From: Methylocystaceae bacterium
GTDB taxonomy: Bacteria > Pseudomonadota > Alphaproteobacteria > Rhizobiales > Beijerinckiaceae
DNA length: 18,643 nucleotides
NCBI GenBank assembly: GCA_003105285.1
Contig: PQAN01000430.1
Span: 17,099 to 35,741 of the forward strand
Direction: 5' to 3'
Part shown: piece by piece, positions 6,044 through 16,869 of the stretch
Numbering within the stretch: the first letter of the stretch is position 1
Layout of the letters: the number at the start of each line of letters is the position of its first letter
The notes under the pieces: generated by a model
The model's database searches: none
The model's input: the letters and a program-made list of their open reading frames with translations, nothing else
Told to the model about the DNA's origin: nothing
Program-made: the position numbers and the translations under genes

Positions 6044-7678
6044 ATGCCCGGCGCCAAAGGGTCGGAAGCCGCCGTGGCGGCGACCCGAAAACTGCTGAGA
6101 ACGGAGCAGGCCAAGCTCCGCATGCTCGGAGCCGTGCTGGCGGCCAAGGTCGCGCGTTGGTACCAGTCGCCGCTCTCCTGGCGCATCGCGATCGGCGTCG
6201 TCGCGGCGCTCGCCGGCGTCGGCTGGCGGCTGATCATGCCCGGCCTGGGCGCCGATAGACCATACGTAACCTACTATCTTCCGATTCTGGTCGCCTCCGC
6301 CACGGGCGGCGCGGTCTCGGGCCTGTCCGCGCTGGCGCTCTGCGCCCTCGCCGCGCATCTGTGGTTCGCGCCGCTCGCCAGCCTCCACGATGCGCTCTCG
6401 CTGGCGACGTTTCTGACGACCAACGTCCTGATCGTCGGCGGCGCTGAAATCTTTCAGCGAACATTGACGCGCCTCGACAATCTCGAGACGCAGCGCGCCC
6501 TCGAGCGACTCGCCGCGATCAACACGCAATTGGTCGAGCAATTCGGCAATGTGGCCGCGGCCGCCCCCGGCGTCGTCTTCTCCTTCAGGCTCGACGCCGC
6601 CCAGAGAGGCTCCTGCCCCTATGTCGCCGAGAATGTGCGCAATGTATTCGGCTTGCCTCCCGAGGCCATTCGCTTCGACACGAGGCCGGTCTTTCGCCGC
6701 ATCGACCCCGCCGACGCAAGTCGCGTCAACGCGAACTTCGCCGCATCCGCGACCCATATGACGCTGCTGCACGAGGAGTTTCGCTACGATCATCCCTCCA
6801 AAGGGCCGATCTGGCTGGAAATACAGGCGCGGCCGGTGCGCCAGTCCGACGGGAGCGTCGTCTGGCACGGCTATGCTCAAGACATCACGGAACGTAAGCG
6901 GGAAGAAGCGGCGCGTCTCGAGGCGGAGCGCGCGCTCGAGCTACGCGTGCTCGAGCTCGAGCGCGTCAACGACCGGCTGGCGCGCTTCGCTTATGTCGCC
7001 TCGCACGATCTCCAGGAGCCGCTGCGCAAGGTCGTCGCCTTCGCGCAATTGCTCGACACGGCCGTGGCCGCGAACAACCAAAAGGACATCGCCTATGCGC
7101 GCGACGTCATGCGGGCGTCGGCGCTGCGCGCGCGTGAACTCGTCGACGATCTGCTGACCTATTCCCGAATCGTCGACGCCCCTCTGAAGCTGCAGGAACG
7201 CGACCTGCGCGAAGAGATCGAATCGGCGCTGGCCGATCTTTCGGAAGTGATCGCCGAGTCGAAGGCCGAGATCGCCATCGATGTCCCGCCGCTGAAATTC
7301 ATCGCCGATCCGCCGCAATTCGCGCGGCTGATGCATAATCTCGTGACCAATGCGATCAAGTTCCGCAGGCCCGGCGCAACGGCGAAGATCACCATCGCCG
7401 CACGCCGGGAACCCGACGCTCTGACGCTGTCGATCGCCGACGCCGGCGTCGGCTTCGAGGCGAAATACGCCAAGGCGATCTTCGAGCCGTTCAAGCGGCT
7501 CCATGGCAAGGCGCAATATCCGGGAACGGGGATCGGACTGGCGATCTGCAAGACGATCGCCGACCGGCACGGCTGGACGCTCACCGCCGAGTCGCAGCCG
7601 TCGCAGGGCGCGACGTTTCACATCGTCATGCCGAGGACGGCGCAGGGTCGAGACACGCCGCGAAGGACGATGGGGTGA
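6044..7678 (+). CDS. Membrane PAS sensor histidine kinase (orphan)
   Basis: A 544-residue hybrid-free sensor kinase. Residues 45-140 are hydrophobic and resemble the DUF4118/KdpD-type four-helix membrane sensor (VTYYLPILVASATGGAVSGL). A coiled stretch follows at 140-165, then a PAS domain at about 170-285 ending in the PAC-like WHGYAQDITERKREE. The dimerisation domain carries the phospho-acceptor His321 in FAYVASHDLQEPLRKV. The ATPase domain shows the N box HNLVTNAIKF (431-440), G1 DAGVGF (466-471) and G2 GTGIGLAI (494-501). The catalytic pattern is that of bacteriophytochrome-like HisKA kinases. No response regulator is adjacent, so the partner is unknown. The ATG at 6044 lacks a well-placed Shine-Dalgarno, and a start at the Met codon at 6122 would keep all the domains. 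Confidence 0.88.
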   Translation: MPGAKGSEAAVAATRKLLRTEQAKLRMLGAVLAAKVARWYQSPLSWRIAIGVVAALAGVGWRLIMPGLGADRPYVTYYLPILVASATGGAVSGLSALALCALAAHLWFAPLASLHDALSLATFLTTNVLIVGGAEIFQRTLTRLDNLETQRALERLAAINTQLVEQFGNVAAAAPGVVFSFRLDAAQRGSCPYVAENVRNVFGLPPEAIRFDTRPVFRRIDPADASRVNANFAASATHMTLLHEEFRYDHPSKGPIWLEIQARPVRQSDGSVVWHGYAQDITERKREEAARLEAERALELRVLELERVNDRLARFAYVASHDLQEPLRKVVAFAQLLDTAVAANNQKDIAYARDVMRASALRARELVDDLLTYSRIVDAPLKLQERDLREEIESALADLSEVIAESKAEIAIDVPPLKFIADPPQFARLMHNLVTNAIKFRRPGATAKITIAARREPDALTLSIADAGVGFEAKYAKAIFEPFKRLHGKAQYPGTGIGLAICKTIADRHGWTLTAESQPSQGATFHIVMPRTAQGRDTPRRTMG

Positions 7679-7684
7679 AGATTT

Positions 7685-7729
7685 CCTCATCCTGAGGAAG
7701 CCCCGCAGGGGCCGTCTCGAAGGACGAGG
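7685..7729. repeat. Palindromic intergenic repeat between convergent genes
   Basis: The outer arms are CCTCATCCTGAGG at the left and GAAGGACGAGG at the right; the inner hairpin is GCCCC-GCA-GGGGC (7700-7712). The type, with TCTCGAAGGA before the right arm, is familiar to me as a dispersed Hyphomicrobiales element. It starts seven bases after the kinase stop and may serve as a terminator or RNA-stabilising hairpin. Confidence 0.7.
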
Positions 7730-7773
7730 AAGCCTTCATTCTCGCGTCTGAAACCGCGCTCGCGCTTCGAGAC

Positions 7774-7788
7774 GGCGGCCGCGCCGCC
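7774..7788. repeat. Short hairpin, possible second half of the same repeat family
   Basis: GGCGGC-CGC-GCCGCC forms a six-base-pair stem just after TTCGAGAC, a context resembling the other half of the element at 7685-7729. It lies between the convergent ends of the kinase gene and ligA. No T-tract is present on either side. Confidence 0.4.
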
Positions 7789-7828
7789 TCTCGGCAAGGG
7801 CGAGGGCCATGGTCGGCCTATCGCCCCC

Positions 7829-10056
<2,228 letters not shown>

Positions 10057-10065
10057 AAAATCCTG

Positions 10066-12936
10066 TCACGCCGCTTCCGGCGCGGCGCCGATGAGCCTTC
10101 TCGCCTCGATCGAGCTGATCGGCCGCCCGAAGGCGTAGCCCTGCGCATAGGCGCAGCCGAGCTGATAGAGCTCGATCGCGTCCGACTCGGTCTCCGCCCC
10201 TTCGGCGACGACATCCATGCCGAGATCGTGAGCGAGCGCGATGATCGAACGCAAGATCACCGAACGCGATCCCTTGCCGGTCTGGCGCACGAAGGAACGG
10301 TCGATCTTGATCGTGTCGAAGGGGAAGCGCTGCAGATAGGCGAGCGAGGAATAGCCGGCGCCGAAATCGTCCATCGACAGCCCCGCGCCGAGCTCCTTGA
10401 TGCGGGCGAGCATCTGCGCCGCATATTCGGGGTTTTCCATGACGAGGCTCTCGGCCAGCTCCAGCTTCAGGCTGCCCTTGACGATGTCGTTGCGCATGAG
10501 CACGCTCTTCACGTCGCGCAGCAGGTCATGACGCAACAATTGGCGCGACGACACATTGACCGAGGCGAAGATCGGCGGATCGACAGCGAGCGCGCGCTGC
10601 CAGGCCGCGAGCTCCCGCGCCGTACGCTCGAGCGCCAGCAGGCCGAAGTCGATGACGAGGCCGGTCTGCTCGGCGATCTCCATGAAATCGCTCGGATTGA
10701 GCTGGCCGAGGCGCGGATGGTCCCAGCGCAGCAACGCCTCGAAGCCGGCGATGGTTCGATCCTCGAGGCGCACGATCGGCTGGAAGAACACCTTGACCTC
10801 GCCGCGCTCCAGGGCGCGTCGCAGATCGGCTTCCAATGTCAGGCGGTCGGAGCGGTACGACCGCATGGCGGGGCGAAACACCTCGATACGGTTGCCGCCC
10901 AGGCGCTTGGCGTGACGCAGCGCGATCTCGGCGTCCTGGAGCATGTCGCGATTGTCGGGATGGAGCTGGCGATCGAACAGCGCGACGCCGATCGATACCG
11001 ACAGAGAGATCTCGCGATCGGTGAAACGCACCGGCGTCGCCAGCGCGCGCCGCACCGAATCGGCGAGCGTGATGACATGATCGGGATTGGTCTCGGAGAC
11101 GAGGATGATCGCGAATGTGTCGCCGGAAATGCGCGCCAGCGTGTCCTGCGGCTGCAACAGGCGCGTCAGACGATGCGCGACCGTCAGCAGGATCGAATCG
11201 CCGGTGGCGATGCCGACCTGCTCGTTGAGCTGCTTGAACCGGTCGATGTCGATGCTGAGCACGGTGGGCCGCACCTCGGCGTCGAGCCCCGCGAACACCA
11301 AGGCGGCCTCCAGCCGATCGAAGAACAATTCGCGGTTCGGCAGGCCGGTCAGATTGTCGTGGACGGCGTCGTGCAGCAGTCGTTCCTGGGCGTTGCGCTC
11401 GTCGGTGACGTCGGTGAGCGCGCCGACGACGCGGATCACCTCGCCGTCCGGCCCGATCACCGGACGGGCGCGCAGCCGATAGCAGAGATAATGCCCGTCC
11501 GCGGCGCGCAGCCGGAACTCCTGATTGATGCGCCCCCGGCGCTGTTCGAGGATGGCGTCGAGACAGGCGCGATAGCGGTCGTGCTCGAAGGGATGCAGCA
11601 GCGCGAGCCAGGAGGAGGCCGCGCCCTCGAGGCCGCCGCGGTCGAGGCCGAGCTGCTCCTCGACCTCCGGGCTCACATAAATGTAATCGGCGGGCACATC
11701 CCAGTCGAAGACGATCTCATTGGCGCCGGCCAGCGCCAGCGCCTTGCGCTCGACGTCGGAGATCGCGCCGTGAGCGAGACCGCCGCTCGCGAAGGCATTC
11801 TGCATAACGGTGAAGCCGATCAGCATGACGATGAGCACGAGGCCGCCGACCAGCGCCGGCGAGACGAGGTCGTTCGTCAGCCAGCCGGCCACGGTGAAAC
11901 CGGCCGCGCAGACCCAGAGCAGCAGCAGGAACCAGGTCGGAATCAGCATGATGGCGCGGTCGAAGCCATGCGTCGCCAGATAGAGCACCAGGACGAAGCC
12001 GACGACCGAGACGGTGGCGAGCGAAATGCGGGCGACGCCGGCGGCGACCGGCGCGTCGAAGATCGCGAGGCCGATGAGATCGGCGAGAATGAGCAGCCAC
12101 AAGGCGGCGACGTGCCAGGCGCGCACATGCCAGCGATTGAGATTGAGATAGGCGAACAGGAAGACGACGAGAGTCGCCGAGAGCACCGTCTCCGCGCCGG
12201 CGCGCCAGATGCGGTCGACGTTGGGGTCCACTCCGAAAATCTTGGCCCAGAAGCCGAAGTCGATGCAGACATAGGCGAGCACCGCCCAGGCGAGCGCCGC
12301 CGCCGCCGGAAAGATCACCGCGCCCTTGACGACGAAGACGATGGTCAAAAAGAGCGCCAGCAGGCCGGCGATGCCGATGACGATGCCCTTGTAGAGCGTG
12401 AGGCTCGTCACCTTGTCCTTGTACGCGTCCGGCTCCCACAGATAGAGCTGCGGCAGATTGGGCGTGCGCAATTCGGCGACATAGGTGATCGTCGTTCCCG
12501 GATCGAGCGTCAGGCGAAAGACGTCCGCGTCGGCGCTCTCTTCATGCTCGGGCGGAAATCCCTGGCTCGCGGTAATGGCCGAAATGCGCGTCGCGCCGAG
12601 ATCCGGCCAGATGACGCCCGACCCCTGGAGACGGAAATGCGGCGCGACGATCAAGCGCTCCACCTGCTCGTCGGTGTCGTTGGTCAGGGCGAACACGATC
12701 CAGCTCGGCCGCGTTCCGGCCTCCCTCGCGCCGACCTCGATGCGGCGGACGATGCCGTCCGAACCCGGCGCGGTGGAGACCTGCAGGCGATCGCCCTGCG
12801 AGGAATATTTGTCCACCGCATGGGTGAGGTCGATCGCGGCGGCGTCATGCGGCACGCGCACCGAGTCGATGGCGCGCGCCGCCGGCGCTCCGACAACGAC
12901 AAAAAGCAGAACAATCAGATATCTGGATAGAAGCAC
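10066..12936 (-). CDS. Membrane PAS-GGDEF-EAL protein, likely c-di-GMP phosphodiesterase
   Basis: A 956-residue protein with a signal peptide (1-22, cut after ARA), a beta-rich periplasmic sensor region (about 23-175), and seven or eight membrane helices (about 183-380) in a 7TMR-DISM-like layout. A PAS domain (about 400-515), a GGDEF domain (about 525-690) and an EAL domain (about 705-950) follow. The GGDEF signature is replaced by SGDTF (604-608), so cyclase activity is unlikely. The EAL domain keeps E733-A-L, Asn794, Glu826/Glu829, the DDFGAGYSS loop (856-864), Lys877 and Glu912, so it probably hydrolyses c-di-GMP, perhaps allosterically controlled by the silent GGDEF. The start is a GTG at 12936 with a weak ribosome site and a stop two codons upstream. 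It is divergent from ptsP. The ligand is unknown. Confidence 0.9.
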   Translation of the reverse strand: MLLSRYLIVLLFVVVGAPAARAIDSVRVPHDAAAIDLTHAVDKYSSQGDRLQVSTAPGSDGIVRRIEVGAREAGTRPSWIVFALTNDTDEQVERLIVAPHFRLQGSGVIWPDLGATRISAITASQGFPPEHEESADADVFRLTLDPGTTITYVAELRTPNLPQLYLWEPDAYKDKVTSLTLYKGIVIGIAGLLALFLTIVFVVKGAVIFPAAAALAWAVLAYVCIDFGFWAKIFGVDPNVDRIWRAGAETVLSATLVVFLFAYLNLNRWHVRAWHVAALWLLILADLIGLAIFDAPVAAGVARISLATVSVVGFVLVLYLATHGFDRAIMLIPTWFLLLLWVCAAGFTVAGWLTNDLVSPALVGGLVLIVMLIGFTVMQNAFASGGLAHGAISDVERKALALAGANEIVFDWDVPADYIYVSPEVEEQLGLDRGGLEGAASSWLALLHPFEHDRYRACLDAILEQRRGRINQEFRLRAADGHYLCYRLRARPVIGPDGEVIRVVGALTDVTDERNAQERLLHDAVHDNLTGLPNRELFFDRLEAALVFAGLDAEVRPTVLSIDIDRFKQLNEQVGIATGDSILLTVAHRLTRLLQPQDTLARISGDTFAIILVSETNPDHVITLADSVRRALATPVRFTDREISLSVSIGVALFDRQLHPDNRDMLQDAEIALRHAKRLGGNRIEVFRPAMRSYRSDRLTLEADLRRALERGEVKVFFQPIVRLEDRTIAGFEALLRWDHPRLGQLNPSDFMEIAEQTGLVIDFGLLALERTARELAAWQRALAVDPPIFASVNVSSRQLLRHDLLRDVKSVLMRNDIVKGSLKLELAESLVMENPEYAAQMLARIKELGAGLSMDDFGAGYSSLAYLQRFPFDTIKIDRSFVRQTGKGSRSVILRSIIALAHDLGMDVVAEGAETESDAIELYQLGCAYAQGYAFGRPISSIEARRLIGAAPEAA

Positions 12937-13227
12937 GAATCAGATCTCGAGCACGATTGGCCGACTCCGGAGCAGAATGGACCTCTTGGCCTTCGGATTT
13001 CTTCTTGTCGGAACTTTGACTGGTACCGGCTAAGTCGGCGGCCTGCAAGCCGGTATGGTCCTTGCGAGGGCCGCGCGCCGCTCGGCCGCGCTTGCGGAGG
13101 CCGGACGACGCCAATATACGCTCGTTCTAGAACGTCGCGGAGATTTGGAACTTATCTAAACTCGCGAGACGTGGGCCTCGAGGACCCGTCTTTCGAATAG
13201 CATATCGTGGAAACAGGAAAAGACTGG
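12937..13227. other. Divergent intergenic region, GGDEF-EAL gene / ptsP
   Basis: About 290 bases hold the upstream regions of two divergent genes. The only clear structure is a 12-base perfect palindrome CGTTCTAGAACG at 13123-13134, which could be an operator. TTGGAA at 13146-13151 might be a -35 element for ptsP, but a convincing -10 is not visible. Confidence 0.45.
13123..13134. promoter_or_regulatory. Perfect 12-base palindrome, possible operator
   Basis: CGTTCTAGAACG is fully self-complementary and AT-richer than its surroundings. It lies about 95 bases before the ptsP start and 190 before the divergent gene. It does not match the alphaproteobacterial LexA spacing (GTTC-N7-GTTC), and I cannot name a binding protein. 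Confidence 0.35.
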
Positions 13228-15495
13228 ATGCGTAGCGCTCTCGGCGGACCCCGCTTGCTGCTCCGCCGGCTTCGCGAGGTCATGGCGGAGCCGGTGAGCG
13301 CGCAGGCGCGGCTCGACAAGATCGTCGTGCAGATCGCCTCCAATATGGTGGCCGAAGTCTGTTCCGTTTACGTCCTGCGCGCCGACCAGCGGCTCGAGCT
13401 CTATGCGACGGAAGGCTTGAACCGCGAGGCGGTGCATCTGACCACCATGCACTCCGGCGAGGGCCTCGTCGGCCTCATCGCGAAGAGCGCGGAGCCCTTG
13501 GCCCTGTCCGAGGCGCAGGAGCATCCCGCCTTCTCCTACAAGCCGGAGACGGGCGAAGAAATCTACCATTCCTTCCTCGGCGTGCCGATCCTGCGCGGCG
13601 GCAATACGCTCGGCGTCCTCGTCGTGCAGAACAAAGTGCGGCGCTCCTACTCCGAGGAAGAGATCGAGGCGCTGCAGACGACGGCGATGCTGCTCGCCGA
13701 GATGATCGCGTCGGGGGAGCTGCAGTCGATCGCCAGAGCGCCCGAGAGCCTGGCGCTGGATCGCCCGATCGTGCTCAAGGGCGCGCCGATGTGCGAGGGC
13801 GTCGGCCTCGGCTATGTCGTGCTGCACGAACCGCGCGTCATCGTCAAGCAGCTCATCGCCGAGGATATCGCGTCCGAGATGCGGCGGCTGGACACGGCCA
13901 TCGACGCCATGCGCCTGTCGATCGACGAGCTCGTCGCGCATGGCGACCGCATGGGCGCCGGCGAGCATCGCGAGGTGCTCGAGGCGGTGCGAATCTTCGC
14001 CAATGATCGCGGCTGGGTGCGCAGGCTGCACGAGGCGGTGATGAGCGGCCTCACCGCCGAGGCGGCGGTGGAGCGCGTGCAGAACGACGCGCGCGCCAAA
14101 CTGCAGCGCCAGACCGACCCCTATTTGCGCGATCGTCTCCACGATCTCGACGATCTGGCGAATCGCCTGCTGCATCAGTTGACGGGACAGGGCTATGTCG
14201 CCGATCGCGACAGCGTGCCCGACAACGCCATCATCGTCGCGCGCAACATGGGGCCGGCGGCGCTGCTCGACTATGATCGCGCGCGCCTGCGCGGCCTCGT
14301 GCTCGAGGAGGGCGGCCCGACGAGCCATGTCGGCATCGTCGCGCGCGCGCTCGGCGTCGCCACGGTCGGGCTGGTTCCGAACATCACCGATCTCGTCGAG
14401 ACCGGCGATGCGATCATCGTCGACGGCGTGACCGGCGACGTGCATGTGCGTCCGTCGCCCGACGTGCAGACCGCCTATGGCGAGAAAGCGCGCCTGCGCG
14501 CCCGCCGGCAGGAGCAATACGCCAAGCTGCGGGACGTGCCCGCCGTCACCAAGGACGGCGTGGAGATCGCGCTTCATATGAACGCCGGCCTCATCGTCGA
14601 CGTGCCGCATCTGCACGAGACCGGCGCGCGCTCGATCGGCCTCTTTCGCACCGAGCTGCAATTCATGCTCGCGCCGCGTTTTCCGCGCATGAACGAGCAA
14701 TATCTGCTCTATAAGGCGGTGTTCGACGCCGTGCAGGACCGCCCTGTGACGTTCCGCACGCTCGATATCGGCAGCGACAAGATCCTGCCCTATATGGCGA
14801 CGATCGACGAAGAGAATCCCGCGCTCGGCTGGCGCGCCATCCGTATCGGCCTCGATCGGCCCGGACTCTTGCGCATGCAGATTCGCGCGATGCTGAAGGC
14901 GGCCGGCGGGCGCGACGTCCGCATCATGTTCCCGATGATCGCCAATGTCGCGGAATTCGACGCGGCGAAAGCCATCGCCCTGCGCGAATTGGCGCATCTG
15001 GCGCGTCACGGGCACGCCGCGCCGAACGATGTGCGGCTCGGCGCCATGGTGGAGGTGCCCTCACTCTTGTGGGAGCTCGACACGATCGCCGCGCGCGCCG
15101 ATTTCCTGTCGGTCGGCTCCAACGATCTCGTGCAATACATGTATGCGGCCGACCGCGACAACACGCGCGTCTCGAAGCGCTACGACAATCTCTCCGCTCC
15201 GGTGCTACGCGCTCTGGAGAGAATAGCCGCCGCCGGCCGGCGCGCCGGCAAGCAGGTCACGCTCTGCGGCGAAATGGGCGGGCGGCCGCTCGAGGCGCTG
15301 GCTCTGCTCGCGCTCGGCTACCGGTCGCTCTCCATGTCGCCCTCGGCGATCGGCCCGGTGAAGGCGATGATCCTCGCCACCAATGTCGAGGAGACCGAGG
15401 TCTTCCTCGCGTCGCTCCTCGCCGACGAGGACGGCGCGCCGTCATTGCGCGAAAAGTTGCGCGAATACGCCATCGCGCGCGACATCCCCTTGTAG
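13228..15495 (+). CDS. ptsP: Nitrogen PTS enzyme I (PtsP), PEP-protein phosphotransferase
   Basis: The first enzyme of the nitrogen-related PTS takes phosphate from PEP and passes it to NPr (PtsO) and EIIA-Ntr. From ATG 13228 the product is 755 residues. An N-terminal GAF domain (about 15-165, MVAEVCSVYVLR, LYATEGL, FLGVPILR) probably senses glutamine or 2-oxoglutarate, as in other PtsP. A swivelling domain follows with the phosphorylated His367 in GGPTSHVGIVAR, then the PEP-binding TIM barrel with FRTLDIGSDK, GSNDLVQY and Cys680 in TLCGEMGG. All key residues are present. A GTG at 13207 would add seven residues, but AGGAAA at 13215-13220 is well placed for the ATG and homologues begin there. 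In many rhizobia lysC precedes ptsP; here a GGDEF-EAL gene does. prfA follows after 63 bases. Confidence 0.95.
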   Translation: MRSALGGPRLLLRRLREVMAEPVSAQARLDKIVVQIASNMVAEVCSVYVLRADQRLELYATEGLNREAVHLTTMHSGEGLVGLIAKSAEPLALSEAQEHPAFSYKPETGEEIYHSFLGVPILRGGNTLGVLVVQNKVRRSYSEEEIEALQTTAMLLAEMIASGELQSIARAPESLALDRPIVLKGAPMCEGVGLGYVVLHEPRVIVKQLIAEDIASEMRRLDTAIDAMRLSIDELVAHGDRMGAGEHREVLEAVRIFANDRGWVRRLHEAVMSGLTAEAAVERVQNDARAKLQRQTDPYLRDRLHDLDDLANRLLHQLTGQGYVADRDSVPDNAIIVARNMGPAALLDYDRARLRGLVLEEGGPTSHVGIVARALGVATVGLVPNITDLVETGDAIIVDGVTGDVHVRPSPDVQTAYGEKARLRARRQEQYAKLRDVPAVTKDGVEIALHMNAGLIVDVPHLHETGARSIGLFRTELQFMLAPRFPRMNEQYLLYKAVFDAVQDRPVTFRTLDIGSDKILPYMATIDEENPALGWRAIRIGLDRPGLLRMQIRAMLKAAGGRDVRIMFPMIANVAEFDAAKAIALRELAHLARHGHAAPNDVRLGAMVEVPSLLWELDTIAARADFLSVGSNDLVQYMYAADRDNTRVSKRYDNLSAPVLRALERIAAAGRRAGKQVTLCGEMGGRPLEALALLALGYRSLSMSPSAIGPVKAMILATNVEETEVFLASLLADEDGAPSLREKLREYAIARDIPL

Positions 15496-15558
15496 CGTCG
15501 CCCGCTCTTCGCTTTCGCGCCGACGTCCCCCCGCACCCTCAGCCGTTCGACGACAAAA

Positions 15559-16632
15559 ATGTTCGCACAAGACAAGCTCGACCTCATTTTGCGCCGCCAC
15601 GACGAGATCGGCGAGAAGCTCAGCGCCGGCCCCGACGCCGCGACCTTCGTGGCGCTGTCGCGCGAGCTCGCGGGGCTCGACGAGGTCGTCGCCAAGATCA
15701 AGACCTATCGCGCCGCGCAGGCGGAAATCGCCGGCCTCGCCGAAATGCTCGCCGATCCGGCGCTCGACCCGGACATGCGCGAATTCGCGGAAGGGGAGTT
15801 GAACGTCGCCGAGAGTTCGTTGGAGGCGGCCGAATTGGAGTTGAAGCTCGCACTGCTGCCCAAGGACGCGGCCGACGAAAAAGGCGTCATTCTCGAAGTG
15901 CGCGCCGGCACGGGCGGCGACGAGGCGGCGCTGTTCGCCGGCGATCTCTTTCGCGCCTATCAGAAATACGCCGTCGCCAAAGGCTGGAGCGTCGAGGTGC
16001 TGTCGGCGAGCGAGGGCGCGCTCGGCGGCTATAAGGAAATCGTCGCCGAAATCATCGGGCGCGGCGTCTATGCGCGACTGAAGTTCGAATCCGGCGTGCA
16101 TCGCGTGCAGCGCGTGCCGGCGACGGAGACGCAAGGGCGCATCCACACGTCGGCGGCGACCGTCGCCGTTCTGCCGCAGGCGGAGGAGGTCGACGTCGCC
16201 ATCGACGACAAGGATTTGCAGATCGAGACGATGCGCTCCGGCGGCGCCGGCGGCCAGCATGTCAACAAGACGGAATCGGCGATCCGCATCACGCATATTC
16301 CGTCCGGCATCGTCGTGATGATGCAGGAGGAGCGCTCGCAGCACCGCAACAAGGCCAAGGCGCTCGACGTGCTGCGCTCGCGCCTCTACGACGCCGAGCG
16401 CCATCGCCTCGACAGCGCGCGGGCCGCCGACCGCAAGGCGCAGGTCGGCTCGGGCGACCGCTCCGAGCGCATCCGCACCTATAATTTCCCGCAAGGCCGG
16501 GTGACCGACCATCGCATCAATCTGACGCTCTACAAGCTCGACAAGGTGATGGAGGGCGAGGCGCTGGACGAGATTTTCGACGCGCTGACGACGGACCATC
16601 AGGCGAAGCTGCTCGCGCAGAGCGAGGAGTGA
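15559..16632 (+). CDS. prfA: Peptide chain release factor 1
   Basis: RF1 recognises UAA and UAG in the ribosomal A site and triggers peptide release. The 357-residue length is normal. Visible motifs are the codon-recognition tripeptide PAT (187-189, in [19 protein letters not shown]) and the catalytic GGQ (231-233, in [18 protein letters not shown]), whose glutamine is methylated by PrmC. The PxT tripeptide identifies RF1, as RF2 has SPF. The ATG has no clear Shine-Dalgarno; the bases before it are ACGACAAAA. It is probably cotranscribed with ptsP, a common order in Hyphomicrobiales. prmC, often the next gene, is absent and a REP-like inverted repeat follows instead. Confidence 0.97.
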   Translation: MFAQDKLDLILRRHDEIGEKLSAGPDAATFVALSRELAGLDEVVAKIKTYRAAQAEIAGLAEMLADPALDPDMREFAEGELNVAESSLEAAELELKLALLPKDAADEKGVILEVRAGTGGDEAALFAGDLFRAYQKYAVAKGWSVEVLSASEGALGGYKEIVAEIIGRGVYARLKFESGVHRVQRVPATETQGRIHTSAATVAVLPQAEEVDVAIDDKDLQIETMRSGGAGGQHVNKTESAIRITHIPSGIVVMMQEERSQHRNKAKALDVLRSRLYDAERHRLDSARAADRKAQVGSGDRSERIRTYNFPQGRVTDHRINLTLYKLDKVMEGEALDEIFDALTTDHQAKLLAQSEE

Positions 16633-16643
16633 AGGCCGCGCCC

Positions 16644-16707
16644 GGACCGCGAGCCTTCAGGCTCGCTCTCTCGAGCGCCGTCGCGCGAGCCTGAAGGCTC
16701 GCGGTCC
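16644..16707. repeat. Perfect inverted pair of REP-like hairpins (BIME-like)
   Basis: The left arm (16644-16666) and right arm (16685-16707) are perfect 23-base reverse complements around an 18-base spacer. Each arm contains its own hairpin, GCGAGCC-TTCA-GGCTCGC or its complement with loop TGAA, with a GGACC tail outside. That two-hairpin, tail-outward layout is the architecture of a bacterial interspersed mosaic element. Partial copies lie at 5183-5201 and 5896-5916. Starting 12 bases after the prfA stop, it may also terminate or stabilise the ptsP-prfA transcript. Confidence 0.9.
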
Positions 16708-16827
16708 AGATTGCGCCTGCGTCATATGATCCACGTAAGACCGCAGTCCGGCGTTTTCGGCGCGCTATCCTCTCTGCCCTGTGCGGCTGCGCACAAACAA
16801 TCCCGCTGACGCTTCTTAAGGTCATGA

Positions 16828-16848
16828 CGCTCACGGATCGAGTGAGCG
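16828..16848 (+). promoter_or_regulatory. Hairpin in the leader of the small secreted protein gene
   Basis: CGCTCAC-GGATCGA-GTGAGCG forms a perfect seven-base stem with a seven-base loop ending 21 bases before the ATG at 16870. It leaves the GGGAG ribosome site free. A role in mRNA stability or translational control is possible but not shown. Confidence 0.4.
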
Positions 16849-16869
16849 ACACCAAATCGGGAGCGTGAC

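Larger units (their letters stand above)
16633..16869. other. Intergenic region with BIME-like repeat and 5' hairpin
   Basis: This 237-base gap contains the REP/BIME-like element (16644-16707), then unassigned sequence and a short hairpin at 16828-16848 ahead of the small secreted protein gene. No coding frame is supported. A promoter for that gene must lie between about 16710 and 16830, but I cannot identify it confidently. Confidence 0.45.

Noticed and set aside
10228..12930. Plus-strand open frame of 900 codons opposite the GGDEF-EAL gene
   Set aside because: It is strikingly long, but the product is compositionally typical of antisense frames in high-GC DNA and shows no domain. The minus strand has full PAS, GGDEF and EAL motifs.
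13123..13134. LexA box reading of the palindrome CGTTCTAGAACG
   Set aside because: Alphaproteobacterial LexA sites are direct repeats GTTC-N7-GTTC, which this is not, and neither flanking gene is an SOS gene.
13156..15015. Minus-strand open frame of 619 codons opposite ptsP
   Set aside because: It is a His/Arg/Asp-rich shadow of the well-supported PtsP frame.
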